Positions 50,005 to 58,198 of a stretch of 64,000 nt of DNA are shown in pieces. Source of the DNA: Cellulomonas humilata (GTDB taxonomy: Bacteria; Actinomycetota; Actinomycetes; Actinomycetales; Cellulomonadaceae); the NCBI RefSeq assembly GCF_013359775.1, contig NZ_JABMCI010000040.1:1-64000 (forward strand), written 5' to 3'. The notes below the pieces were generated by a model, which saw only the letters and a list, made by a program, of their open reading frames with translations, made no database searches and had not been told where the DNA came from. A program made the position numbers and the translations under genes. Numbering within the stretch: the stretch's first letter is position 1; every line of letters begins with the position of its first letter.

Positions 50005-51051
50005 TCAGAAGTCGAAGTCGCCGATGTTGTCCGCGTCGAACACGTACGGGTCTCCGAGCAGCACGGTCGCGTCAGCATCCACGGTGTAGTCGCCGAGCTT
50101 GCCGGCCTCGAACGTGTCCCCCTCGGCGCCCGTGATCGTGCCGTCGACCATGGCGGCCGCCGCGTACGCGGCCAGGTAGCCCAGGTCCTCCGGGTTCCAG
50201 AGCGCGAACGCCGTGACCGTGCCGTCCTCCACGTAGTCGCGCATGTCGTTCGGGGTGCCCAGGCCGGTGAGCGCGACCTTGCCCTTGAACGTCGACGTCG
50301 ACAGGTACCGGGCCGCGGCGGCGATGCCGACGGTGGTCGGCGAGATGATGCCCTTGAGCTCCGGGTACGACTGGAGCAGCGCGGCGGTCTTGTCGAACGA
50401 CGTCTGGTCGTCGTCGTCGCCGTACACCGTGTCCACCAGCTCGATGTTCGGGTGGTTGGCCGCCAGGTCCTCCTTCATCATCTCGATCCACGCGTTCTGG
50501 TTGGTGGCGTTGGCCGTCGCGGACAGGATGGCGATCTGGCCGGCGTCGCCGATCTGCTCCGCGATCAGGTCGATCTGCACCTTGGCGATGCCCTCGGCCG
50601 TGGCCTGGTTGATGAACAGGTCGCGGCACTCGGCGTCGACGTCCGAGTCGAACGTGACGATCTTGATGTCCGCCTCGCGGGCCGAGTCGAGCGAGCTGCA
50701 CAGCGCCGACGTGTCGTTGGCGGAGAGCACGATCGCGCTCACGCCCTGCTGCGTGAGCGTGTTGATGAAGCTCACCTGGCCGTCGGCGGTGGGCTCCGTC
50801 GGGCCGACCTCCTTGAACGTGCCGCCCAGCTCCTCGACGGCCGCGGCGCCGCCCTTGCTGGAGGTGTCGAAGTACGGGTTGCCGAGGTTCTTGGGCAGGA
50901 ACGTGATCGAGAGGTCGCCCCCGTCGTCTCCCCCGGCGGCGTCGGAGGTGCCGGAGTCGTCCGGGGAGCCGGACGTGCAGGCGGCGAGGGCGAGGACCAG
51001 GGCCGTGGCGGCGGTGGCCGTACGGAGGGAACGACGCGAGAACCACGTCAT
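50005..51051 (-). CDS. rhaS: Rhamnose ABC transporter substrate-binding lipoprotein
   Basis: The 348-residue protein has a lipobox LALAAC at about residue 25 after a positively charged signal segment, then a periplasmic-binding-like fold: LGNPYFDTSSKGGAAAVEEL, SFINTLTQQGVSAIVLSAND and IKIVTFDSDVDAECRDLF. Such family 2 proteins bind monosaccharides outside the membrane. The context of rhaM-rhaI-rhaEW-rhaB and an RbsA-type ATPase makes L-rhamnose the likely ligand. It is the last gene of the transporter operon and is followed by a hairpin terminator. Confidence 0.9.
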   Translation of the reverse strand: MTWFSRRSLRTATAATALVLALAACTSGSPDDSGTSDAAGGDDGGDLSITFLPKNLGNPYFDTSSKGGAAAVEELGGTFKEVGPTEPTADGQVSFINTLTQQGVSAIVLSANDTSALCSSLDSAREADIKIVTFDSDVDAECRDLFINQATAEGIAKVQIDLIAEQIGDAGQIAILSATANATNQNAWIEMMKEDLAANHPNIELVDTVYGDDDDQTSFDKTAALLQSYPELKGIISPTTVGIAAAARYLSTSTFKGKVALTGLGTPNDMRDYVEDGTVTAFALWNPEDLGYLAAYAAAAMVDGTITGAEGDTFEAGKLGDYTVDADATVLLGDPYVFDADNIGDFDF

Positions 51052-51083
51052 CGTGGGGCTCCTTTCGAGGCGGTGCACGGGTG

Positions 51084-52124
51084 TCAGTCGACGGCGCCGA
51101 CCGACGAGCGGGTGCCCGGGCGGCGGGTGGCCCCCCGGGCGCGGGCGACGAGGCCGGGACCGACCACGGTCGCGATGAGCAGGACGCCCGTGACGACGTT
51201 GATCACGTCGGACGACACGTCCGCGAGGCGCAGGGCGCTGCGCAGCGCCCCGATGAGCAGGACCCCGGCGATCACGCCGGGCAGAGCGCCGCGGCCGCCG
51301 AAGATGGAGACGCCGCCGACCAGCACGGCCGCCACGACCGACAGCTCCAGGCCGACCGCGTTGTCGCCGCGGGCCGAGCCGTAGCGCAGCGTCCAGTACA
51401 CGCCCGCCAGCGCGGACATCACGCCGCTGGCGACGAACAGCCAGAACGTCAGGCGGTTCACGCGGCCCCCGGCGAACCGGGCAGCCTCGGCGTTCAGCCC
51501 CGCGGCGTAGACGAGGCGGCCGGTCGCGGTGGCGTGCAGCACGACGCCGAACCCCAGCGCGGCGACGACGAACACGGCCATGACGACGGGGATGCCGGTG
51601 CCGGCGAACCGCGCGCTGACCAGGTCCTGTGCGCCCGAGGGGAAGCCCGTCACGGCCCGGGTGCCCAGGATGCCGACCGCGAGCCCGCGGAACAGGGCGA
51701 GCGTGCCGATGGTGACCGCCAGCGACGGCAGCCCGACCACCGTGACCAGGAACCCGTTGAGCGCCCCGCCGAGCGCCCCGACCACCAGCGCAGCCAGCGC
51801 GGCCGCGCCCAGCGACCAGCCCTGCTCGTACAGCGCCCCGACCAGGACGCTGCTCAGCCCCAGCATGCTGGCCACCGACAGGTCGATCTGCGCCGCGATG
51901 ATGATGAGGGTCATCGGCAGGGCGATGAGCAGGATCGGGAACACGTCGAGGAACAGGAAGTACCAGGTGGTCGACGTCGAGAAGTTGTCGACCGAGAAGG
52001 ACGCGACGAGCACGACGACGAGGAAGAGTCCGATGATCGCGGCGTCGCGACCCAGCAGGAGCTTGCGCAGGCGGGCCTGCGTCGTGGGTGCGGCCGGGAC
52101 GGTCCGGACCTGGTCGACGGTCAT
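51084..52124 (-). CDS. rhaQ: Rhamnose ABC transporter permease 2
   Basis: The 346-residue protein is a RbsC-like permease with eight to ten hydrophobic segments. TLIIIAAQIDLSVASMLGLS, VTVVGLPSLAVTIGTLALFRG and VLVGGVSIFGGRGALPG are characteristic of sugar importers of the ribose type. It forms the membrane pore with the other permease. The ATG overlaps the upstream permease stop (ATGA). The binding-protein gene follows after 32 bases. Confidence 0.9.
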   Translation of the reverse strand: MTVDQVRTVPAAPTTQARLRKLLLGRDAAIIGLFLVVVLVASFSVDNFSTSTTWYFLFLDVFPILLIALPMTLIIIAAQIDLSVASMLGLSSVLVGALYEQGWSLGAAALAALVVGALGGALNGFLVTVVGLPSLAVTIGTLALFRGLAVGILGTRAVTGFPSGAQDLVSARFAGTGIPVVMAVFVVAALGFGVVLHATATGRLVYAAGLNAEAARFAGGRVNRLTFWLFVASGVMSALAGVYWTLRYGSARGDNAVGLELSVVAAVLVGGVSIFGGRGALPGVIAGVLLIGALRSALRLADVSSDVINVVTGVLLIATVVGPGLVARARGATRRPGTRSSVGAVD

Positions 52125-53137
52125 GACGCGATCACCCGCTCGGGAGGCAAGGGTCTGACGATCTCCGCGACGCCGGTGGACCGCAGCCGTCTCGCGGTGC
52201 GCAGGGCCAGCACCCGGTCGAGGACGATCGCACCGATGATCAGCACGCCGACCACGGCCTGCTGCCAGAAGTCGGGGATGCCGAGGATGGGCAGCGCCCG
52301 GTCGATCGTCGCCAGCAGGATCGCGCCCAGGGCCGCCCCTGCGACCGTGCCGCTGCCGCCGAAGATGGCCACGCCGCCGATCACCGCGGCGGCCACCGCT
52401 TGCAGCTCGAGACCCGTGCCGGCGTTGGACGCGATCGTCGCGTAGCGGGCGGCGAACAGGACGCCGGCGAGGCCGGCGAGGGTGCCGGACAGGACGAACG
52501 CGAAGAACACGCGACGGCCGACGGACAGCCCGCTGAGCAGGGCCGCGTCGGGCTCGGAGCCGATCGCGTAGAACTCCCGGCCGGACCGCGCGTAGCCGAG
52601 GTACACGCCGACGCCGACGACCACCAGCAGCGCGACGATCGCCAGCACCGGGATGCCGCCCCAGCGGGCGGTGCCCAGCGCCAGGAAGCTGCGCGGCATG
52701 TCCCCGGCGTTGATCCGGTCGCTGCCCGCCCAGATCACGGTGATGCCGCGGAAGGCGTAGAGGGTGCCCAGCGTGATGACCAGCGACGGCACCCGCGCGC
52801 TGGTGACCAGCACGCCGTTGACCGCCCCGAGCACCGCGCCGAGGCCGATCCCCAGCACGATGACCACCGGGACGGGCAGCCCGGCGACGAACATCGACCC
52901 CGTCGCGAACGCCACCAGCCCGAGCGTGCTGCTCACCGACAGGTCGACGTTCCGCGTGATGATCACCGCGGCCTGCCCGACCGCCAGCAGGACCAGCAGC
53001 GACGGCGCCAGCAGCAGGTCGCGGAAGCCGTCGGTGCTCAGCAGGAAGCTGTCGTTCTTGGCGGTCGCGACGACGATCACCAGCACGAGCGCGAGCGCGA
53101 TGCTGGTCTCGCGACGACGGAGCAGGCGCCCGATCAT
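52121..53137 (-). CDS. rhaP: Rhamnose ABC transporter permease 1
   Basis: The 338-residue protein is also RbsC-like, with AVIITRNVDLSVSSTLGLV, TSARVPSLVITLGTLYAFRG and AVIGGVAIFGGSGTVAG. The paired permeases with related but distinct sequences are typical of rhamnose and autoinducer-2-type importers. Its ATG overlaps the ATPase stop (ATGA). The C-terminal tail is Arg-rich and may face the cytoplasm. Confidence 0.9.
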   Translation of the reverse strand: MIGRLLRRRETSIALALVLVIVVATAKNDSFLLSTDGFRDLLLAPSLLVLLAVGQAAVIITRNVDLSVSSTLGLVAFATGSMFVAGLPVPVVIVLGIGLGAVLGAVNGVLVTSARVPSLVITLGTLYAFRGITVIWAGSDRINAGDMPRSFLALGTARWGGIPVLAIVALLVVVGVGVYLGYARSGREFYAIGSEPDAALLSGLSVGRRVFFAFVLSGTLAGLAGVLFAARYATIASNAGTGLELQAVAAAVIGGVAIFGGSGTVAGAALGAILLATIDRALPILGIPDFWQQAVVGVLIIGAIVLDRVLALRTARRLRSTGVAEIVRPLPPERVIAS

Positions 53138-54642
53138 GCGACCACCCCCGATGAACCGGTCGCCGCGGCCATCACGGTCTCCGCGTCGGCGTCGGCGCGG
53201 TCGAGCACCGCGGTCACCCGGCCCTCGTGCATCACCAGCACCCGGTCGCTCATGCCCAGCACCTCGGGCAGCTCCGAGCTGATCATCACGACCGCGACGC
53301 CCTCGTCGGCCAGCCGGTCCAAGAGCCGGTGCACCTCTGCCTTGGTGCCGACGTCGATGCCGCGGGTGGGCTCGTCGATGATGAGCACGCGCGGCCTGGT
53401 GGACAGCCACTTGGCCAGCACGACCTTCTGCTGGTTGCCGCCGGACAGGGTCCCCGCGACCGTGTCCAGGTCCCGCGCCTTGACCTGGAGGATCGCCGCC
53501 CACTCGTGCGCGACGCCGTACTCGGCCGAGCTGGTGAGGATGCCACCGCGGGACAGCCGTCGTCGCAGGGTCAGCGCGATGTTCCGCGCCACCGAGAGGT
53601 CGGTGTGCAGCCCCTGCTTCCGGCGGTCCTCCGGCACGAGCGCGAGGCCCCGGCGCATGGCGGCCTCGGGGTCACCGGCGTGCAGGACCCGCCCGTCGAT
53701 CCGCACGCTCCCCGAGTCGTAGGGGTCGATGCCGAACACCGCCCGGACCACCTCGCTGCGGCCCGAGCCGACCAGTCCGGCGATCCCGAGGATCTCGCCC
53801 GCGCGTACGTGCAGGTCGATGCCGTCGAACGTGCCGGCGCGCGTGAGCCCCTCGACCTCGAGCACCACGTCGCCGGGCGTCCGGTCGGTGTGCGGGAACA
53901 TCGTGTCGACGGACCGCCCGACCATCTGCTTGACGATCGTGCCCACGTCCGTGGCGGCGGTGTCCTGCGTGCTCACGTGCTCGCCGTCGCGCATCACCGT
54001 GATCCGGTCGCAGAGCGCGAAGATCTCGTCGAACCGGTGCGAGATGAACACCACCGCGGCGCCCCGGTCCCGCAGCTGGCGGGCCACCGCGAACAGCCGG
54101 TCCACCTCGACCCCGGACAGGGCGGCCGTCGGCTCGTCCATCACCAGCAGCTTGGCGTCCAGGCTCACGGCCTTGACGATCTCCACCAGCTGCTGGTCCG
54201 CGATCGACAGCCCGAGGGCCGGCCGGTCGGGGTCGATCTCGACGCCGAGCGTGGCCAGCAGCTCCCGGGTCCGGTCGCGCATCGCCCTGCGGGACACCAG
54301 ACCGCCCCGGCCGGTGAGCAGGCGGCCCATGAACACGTTCTCCGCCACGGACAGGTCCGGGAAGAGGGTCGGCTCCTGGTAGATCACCGCGATGCCGGCG
54401 TCGCGGGCGTCGGCCGGGGTGCGCGGCTCGAACGGCTGCCGGTCGAGGATCATCTCGCCGGCGGTCGGCTGGTAGACGCCCGCCAGGAGCTTGACCAGCG
54501 TCGACTTGCCGGCGCCGTTCTCCCCGACGAGAGCATGGATCTCGCCGGGGCGGACCTCGAGCTCCGCGCGGGCGAGGGCGATCACCGGGCCGAAGTGCTT
54601 GACGAGCCCGTGGACGACGAGCGTGGGGTGCGATTCGGGCAC
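53134..54642 (-). CDS. rhaT: Rhamnose ABC transporter ATP-binding protein (double NBD)
   Basis: The 502-residue protein has two fused nucleotide-binding domains. The first has Walker A GENGAGKST near residue 40, signature SIADQQLVEIVKA and Walker B LLVMDEPTAAL. The second has a degenerate Walker A GLVGSGRSE, signature LSGGNQQKVVLAKW and Walker B LIIDEPTRGID, as in RbsA/RhaT. The GTG start at 54642 has a strong GGGAGAGG ribosome site and starts the family sequence; the longer open frame crosses the operator. It is the first gene of the transporter operon under the GTGAATCGATTCAC site. Confidence 0.93.
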   Translation of the reverse strand: MPESHPTLVVHGLVKHFGPVIALARAELEVRPGEIHALVGENGAGKSTLVKLLAGVYQPTAGEMILDRQPFEPRTPADARDAGIAVIYQEPTLFPDLSVAENVFMGRLLTGRGGLVSRRAMRDRTRELLATLGVEIDPDRPALGLSIADQQLVEIVKAVSLDAKLLVMDEPTAALSGVEVDRLFAVARQLRDRGAAVVFISHRFDEIFALCDRITVMRDGEHVSTQDTAATDVGTIVKQMVGRSVDTMFPHTDRTPGDVVLEVEGLTRAGTFDGIDLHVRAGEILGIAGLVGSGRSEVVRAVFGIDPYDSGSVRIDGRVLHAGDPEAAMRRGLALVPEDRRKQGLHTDLSVARNIALTLRRRLSRGGILTSSAEYGVAHEWAAILQVKARDLDTVAGTLSGGNQQKVVLAKWLSTRPRVLIIDEPTRGIDVGTKAEVHRLLDRLADEGVAVVMISSELPEVLGMSDRVLVMHEGRVTAVLDRADADAETVMAAATGSSGVVA

Positions 54643-54661
54643 GGCCTCTCCCTTGAGGTCT

Positions 54662-54712
54662 GTGAATCGATTCACTACGCTGCACGGTACGCGTCCGGCT
54701 TCCAGCCCACAA
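54662..54712 (-). promoter_or_regulatory. rha transporter promoter with perfect operator GTGAATCGATTCAC
   Basis: On the minus strand TTGTGG (54707-54712) and TACCGT (54684-54689) have a 17-base spacer. A perfect 14-bp palindrome GTGAATCGATTCAC (54662-54675) lies between -10 and the GTG start. It shares its core with the site at 49923 before rhaM. A TAGCAT box at 54770-54775 probably serves the divergent LacI gene. Confidence 0.7.
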
Positions 54713-54812
54713 GAGTCGTGACGGCATCGTGATGCAGCGAGGCACCACGACGACCCCGGCGGGGGCAACTAGCATCGGGCCGCACACTCGGTGCGCCAGG
54801 GAGGGACGGTCG

Positions 54813-55859
54813 ATGTCGACGACGACACGGGGACGCGCGGAGCGGCGCCCGTCCATCACGGACGTCGCCAAACGGGCAGGAGTCTCGGTCGGCACGGTGT
54901 CCAACGTGCTCAACCGCCCCGACCAGGTCAGCGACGCCACGCGCGACCGCGTCCTGGTGGCCATCGAGGAGCTCCAGTTCGTCCGCAACGCCTCGGCGCG
55001 GCAGCTGCGTGCCGGGACGATCCAGACGGTCGGCGCCATCGTGCTCGACATCGCGAACCCGTTCTTCACGGAGGTCGCGCGCGGGGTCGAGGACCGGCTG
55101 GCCGCCGACGAGTACACCCTCATGCTCAGCTCGTCCGACGAGGACCCCGAGCGCGAGGCCCGGTACCTGCGGCTGTTCGAGGAGCATGGCGTGCAGGGCG
55201 TCATGGTCACCCCGTCGGCGGGCTCGCTGGACACCCTGCTGGCCCTGCGCGACCGCGGGATCGACGTCGTCCTGCTCGACACCACGTCCCCGGTCGACGA
55301 CATCTCGTCGGTCGCGGTCGACGACGTCCGGGGCGGCGCGCTCGCGATCGAGCACCTGGTCAGCCTCGGGCACACCCGGATCGCGTTCATCAACGGTCCG
55401 CTCACCATCAAGCAGTGCCAGGACCGCCGGGAAGGCGTGCTCTCCGCGCTGGCGGACGCCGGCCTGGAGCCCGCCGAGGCGCTCGTCGAGATCACGATCG
55501 GGTCGCTGAACGCCGACGGCGGCGAGGCCGGCATCAACGAGCTGTTCGCGCTGCCCGGCGACCGCCCGACCGCGCTGTTCTGCGTCAACGACCTCACCGC
55601 ACTGGGCGCCCTGCGCGCGCTCCGGGCCCACGGCGTGGCCATCCCCGGCGAGATGGCGGTGGTCGGCTACGACGACGTCGTCTTCGCGTCGATGCTCACC
55701 GTGCCCCTGACGTCCGTCCGGCAGCCGACCCACCAGCTGGGCTGGACCGCCGCGGACCTGCTCCTGCGGCAGCGGTCGGAGGGCGCGTCGTTCCTGCACC
55801 AGCGCGTCCAGTTCCAGCCGGAGCTGGTCGTCCGCGGCTCGTCGGACCCGTCGGCCTGA
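54813..55859 (+). CDS. LacI-family regulator of rhamnose genes
   Basis: The 348-residue protein has the LacI head SITDVAKRAGVSVGTVSNVL at residues 14-33, hinge FVRNASARQLRAGT, and a sugar-binding domain with DIANPFFTEVARGVEDRL, CVNDLTALGALRAL and GYDDVVFASM. GGGAGGG lies 7 bases before the ATG. It diverges from the rhamnose transporter operon, and the palindrome in between recurs before rhaM, so this is the probable rhamnose repressor. L-rhamnose or rhamnulose-1-phosphate is the likely inducer. Confidence 0.9.
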   Translation: MSTTTRGRAERRPSITDVAKRAGVSVGTVSNVLNRPDQVSDATRDRVLVAIEELQFVRNASARQLRAGTIQTVGAIVLDIANPFFTEVARGVEDRLAADEYTLMLSSSDEDPEREARYLRLFEEHGVQGVMVTPSAGSLDTLLALRDRGIDVVLLDTTSPVDDISSVAVDDVRGGALAIEHLVSLGHTRIAFINGPLTIKQCQDRREGVLSALADAGLEPAEALVEITIGSLNADGGEAGINELFALPGDRPTALFCVNDLTALGALRALRAHGVAIPGEMAVVGYDDVVFASMLTVPLTSVRQPTHQLGWTAADLLLRQRSEGASFLHQRVQFQPELVVRGSSDPSA

Positions 55860-55882
55860 CGGCGGCCTCCCGCTCGCCGCGC

Positions 55883-55950
55883 CGAGATCGGCAGTCTCCG
55901 CCGAGATCGTGAGTTGCAGCTGCCGACTTCGACGCAAAGTCACGATCTCG
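55883..55950. repeat. 68-bp palindromic element, diverged copy 2
   Basis: The same length and layout as copy 1 at 15896, with about 12 differences in 68 positions by hand alignment. The right arm (CAAAGTCACGATCTCG) is best kept; the left arm has lost pairing in its outer part. It lies 23 bases after the stop of the LacI gene. Confidence 0.75.
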
Positions 55951-55998
55951 ACCGACGGCCGGCGACGACGCAGCCGGCGGGTGATGGACGGATCGGCA

Positions 55999-56012
55999 GG
56001 CAAGCGCTTACC
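55999..56012. promoter_or_regulatory. LacI-type 14-mer GGCAAGCGCTTACC
   Basis: The near-perfect palindrome lies 30 bases before the GTG start at 56043. It differs by one base from the site at 26724 (minus strand). It is not the rha-type TGAATCGATTCA palindrome, so another LacI protein probably controls this operon. Confidence 0.6.
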
Positions 56013-56042
56013 GTGGCAGCCTCACCACGCAAAGGAGCTGAC

Positions 56043-57164
56043 GTGACGGAGTCGTCGCAGGGCCGGATGAAGGTCGCCATCGTCGGGACGGGGGCGATCG
56101 CGCACGCGCACGCCACGGTGCTCGCCGCCGACCCGCTGGCGTCGGTCGTCGCCGTCGCCGACCCCAGCCCCGCCGTCCGGGACGCGTTCGCCGACAAGTT
56201 CGAGGTGCCCGGCCGGTACGACAGCCTCGACGACCTGCTCGCGGCCGAGTCGGTCGACGTCGTGCACCTGTGCACCCCGCCCGGCCTGCACAAGGACCAG
56301 GCGATCGCCGCCCTGCGCGCCGGGGCCCACGTGGTCTGCGAGAAGCCGCCGGTCCTGTCGCTGGCGGACCTGGACGCGGTGCTCGAGGTCGCCCGGGAGG
56401 TCGGTCGCGAGTACGCGGTGGTGTTCCAGCAGCGCACCGGGACGGCCGTCGGTCACGTGCAGAAGCTGCTGGCGGACGGCACGCTCGGGCGCCCGCTCGT
56501 CGGCGTCTGCCACACGCTCTGGTACCGCAAGCAGGAGGACTACTACGCGGTGCCGTGGCGCGGGAAGTGGGCGACGGAGGGCGGCGGGCCGCTGCTCGGG
56601 CTGGGCATCCACCAGCTCGACCTGCTCGGGTTCCTGCTCGGCGAGTGGGCCGAGGTCGACGCCCGCGCCTTCCGCCTGGACCGGGACCTGGAGACCGAGG
56701 ACACGTCGACGGCGGTGATCCGCTTCGCCAACGACGCGATCGTGTCGGTGCTGACCACCGCGCTCGCCCCCCGGCAGACCAGCTACGTGCGGGTCGACAC
56801 GACGCTCGGCACGGTCGAGGTCGAGCACCTGTACGGGCACGACGCCCGCGCGTGGCGGCTCACCCCCGCGCCTGATCGGACCGGCGGAGAGCCGTCGGAG
56901 GCTCCGTCGTCGTGGACCCTGCCCGCCGACGACGAGCCGTCCGGCCACACCCCGTTGCTCCGCGCGGTCTACGCGGCGCTGCGCGCGGGCGAGCCGCTGC
57001 CCCCCGTCGCCGCCGAGCCGCACCGCTCGCTCGAGCTGGTCACCGCGATCTACGCGTCGGCCTCCCTGGGCCGCCCGGTCACCAAGGCCGACCTGGCCCC
57101 CGGCAGCGAGCTCCGCAACGGCTTCCTGCACGGCATCGAAGATCTCCGCCCGACGCCGGCATGA
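56043..57164 (+). CDS. Gfo/Idh/MocA-family oxidoreductase of the second GH42 operon
   Basis: The 373-residue protein has the Rossmann motif VAIVGTGAIAHAHATVLAAD, the EKPPVLSLADLDAV segment with Glu-Lys-Pro, FQQRTGTAVGHVQKLLADG and GLGIHQLDLLGFLLGEWAEV, with the catalytic-type His. It oxidises or reduces a sugar using NAD(P). GTG 56043 has AAAGGAG five bases upstream. The stop overlaps the next glycosidase gene (ATGA), so it probably works on a product or substrate of these glycosidases. The related gene at 34996 is only distantly similar. Confidence 0.88.
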   Translation: MTESSQGRMKVAIVGTGAIAHAHATVLAADPLASVVAVADPSPAVRDAFADKFEVPGRYDSLDDLLAAESVDVVHLCTPPGLHKDQAIAALRAGAHVVCEKPPVLSLADLDAVLEVAREVGREYAVVFQQRTGTAVGHVQKLLADGTLGRPLVGVCHTLWYRKQEDYYAVPWRGKWATEGGGPLLGLGIHQLDLLGFLLGEWAEVDARAFRLDRDLETEDTSTAVIRFANDAIVSVLTTALAPRQTSYVRVDTTLGTVEVEHLYGHDARAWRLTPAPDRTGGEPSEAPSSWTLPADDEPSGHTPLLRAVYAALRAGEPLPPVAAEPHRSLELVTAIYASASLGRPVTKADLAPGSELRNGFLHGIEDLRPTPA

Positions 57165-58198
57165 CCCACCACGTCCCCACGTCCGCACTCGAGGGGGTTC
57201 CGACCCGCACGAGTGCGGACGCAACCCACCCTTCTCTCGCAACGTCCGCACTCGAGGGGGTTCCTGCCCGCACGAGTGCGGACGTCCGCATCGCGCCCGA
57301 TCCGCTGTTCAGCGACCCCCTCGGCGCGCCCACCGACCCGACCCTGGTCGAGGGGCCCGACGGGACCTGGTGGCTGTTCGCGACGCAGCGGCGGGTCGAC
57401 GACGACGGCCCCGGCGTGACCTGGGTGCACGGGACGGACATCGCGGTCGCGACGAGTGACGACGGCGGGCTGACCTGGACGCACCGGGGGATCGTCGACG
57501 GACTGGACCCTGGTGAGGGCCGGAACACCCTCTGGGCGCCTGAGGTCGTGTTCGCCGAGGGCCGGTTCCACATGTTCGTCAGCTACATCACCGGCGTGCC
57601 GGACCGCTGGCCGGGCCACGAGCGGCACATCCTGCACCACGTGTCCGACGACCTGGTGACCTGGGAGTACTGCGGGGTCGTGCCGCTGAGCTCGGACTAT
57701 GTCATCGACGCCTGCGTCGCACCGACCGAGACCGGCTACCGCATGTGGTTCAAGGACGAGGCGGCGGGCTCGACGACCTGGTGCGCAGACTCCGACGACC
57801 TGGAGACCTGGGGTCCGGCGCGGCCGGTCATCGAGGGCCGACCGCACGAGGGACCGAACGTGTTCACGCTCGGCGGGTGGCACTGGCTGATCGTCGACGA
57901 GTGGCGCGGGCAGGCCGTGTACCGGTCCGACGACCTGTCACGGTGGACCCCCGACGGCCACATCCTGGTCGAGCCGCGCGGCCACCACGCGGACGTCGTC
58001 ACCACCGACGACGAGGCCTGGATCTTCTACTTCACGCACGACGTGTCGCCGTTCGAGGCGACCGGCGCGGGCGAGGACCCGGCGACGCGACGGGCTGTCG
58101 TCCGCGTGGCCACGGCCCGCGTGGTCGACGGGCACCTCGTGTGCGACCCCGACGAACCAGTTGTCCTAGACCTACGACGAGCGACGAGGACCCGATGA
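57161..58198 (+). CDS. Five-bladed-propeller glycoside hydrolase (GH43-like clan), N-terminus with two repeat-encoded segments
   Basis: The 345-residue protein has beta-propeller motifs: DPTLVEGPDGTWWLFAT with the base-type Asp, WAPEVVFAEGRFHMFVSYI, DACVAPTETGYRMWFKDE and PHEGPNVFTLGGWHWLIVDE, where Glu in EGP fits the acid residue of GH43-like enzymes. The exact family (GH43, GH117, GH130 or related) is open. Residues 7-20 and 28-41 are two near-identical copies of TSALEGVPxRTSAD, encoded by two 43-bp hairpin repeats. No usable start lies between them and the first catalytic motif, so the repeats appear to be translated. ATGA overlaps join it to both neighbours. Confidence 0.75.
   Translation: MTHHVPTSALEGVPTRTSADATHPSLATSALEGVPARTSADVRIAPDPLFSDPLGAPTDPTLVEGPDGTWWLFATQRRVDDDGPGVTWVHGTDIAVATSDDGGLTWTHRGIVDGLDPGEGRNTLWAPEVVFAEGRFHMFVSYITGVPDRWPGHERHILHHVSDDLVTWEYCGVVPLSSDYVIDACVAPTETGYRMWFKDEAAGSTTWCADSDDLETWGPARPVIEGRPHEGPNVFTLGGWHWLIVDEWRGQAVYRSDDLSRWTPDGHILVEPRGHHADVVTTDDEAWIFYFTHDVSPFEATGAGEDPATRRAVVRVATARVVDGHLVCDPDEPVVLDLRRATRTR
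57179..57221. repeat. 43-bp in-frame hairpin repeat, copy 1
   Basis: Twelve-base perfect arms CGTCCGCACTCG and CGAGTGCGGACG flank an 18-base loop. The unit lies just after the start codon of the propeller glycosidase and is read in frame as TSALEGVPTRTSAD. Confidence 0.9.
57242..57284. repeat. 43-bp in-frame hairpin repeat, copy 2
   Basis: This copy differs from copy 1 only in the loop, at two positions. The period is 63 bases, a multiple of three, with 20 bases between the copies. It is read as TSALEGVPARTSAD. Confidence 0.9.

Noticed and set aside
57179..57284. Possible CRISPR array (two repeats with a 20-bp spacer)
   Set aside because: Only two units, arms and loops unlike CRISPR repeats, they are translated in frame, and no cas gene is near.
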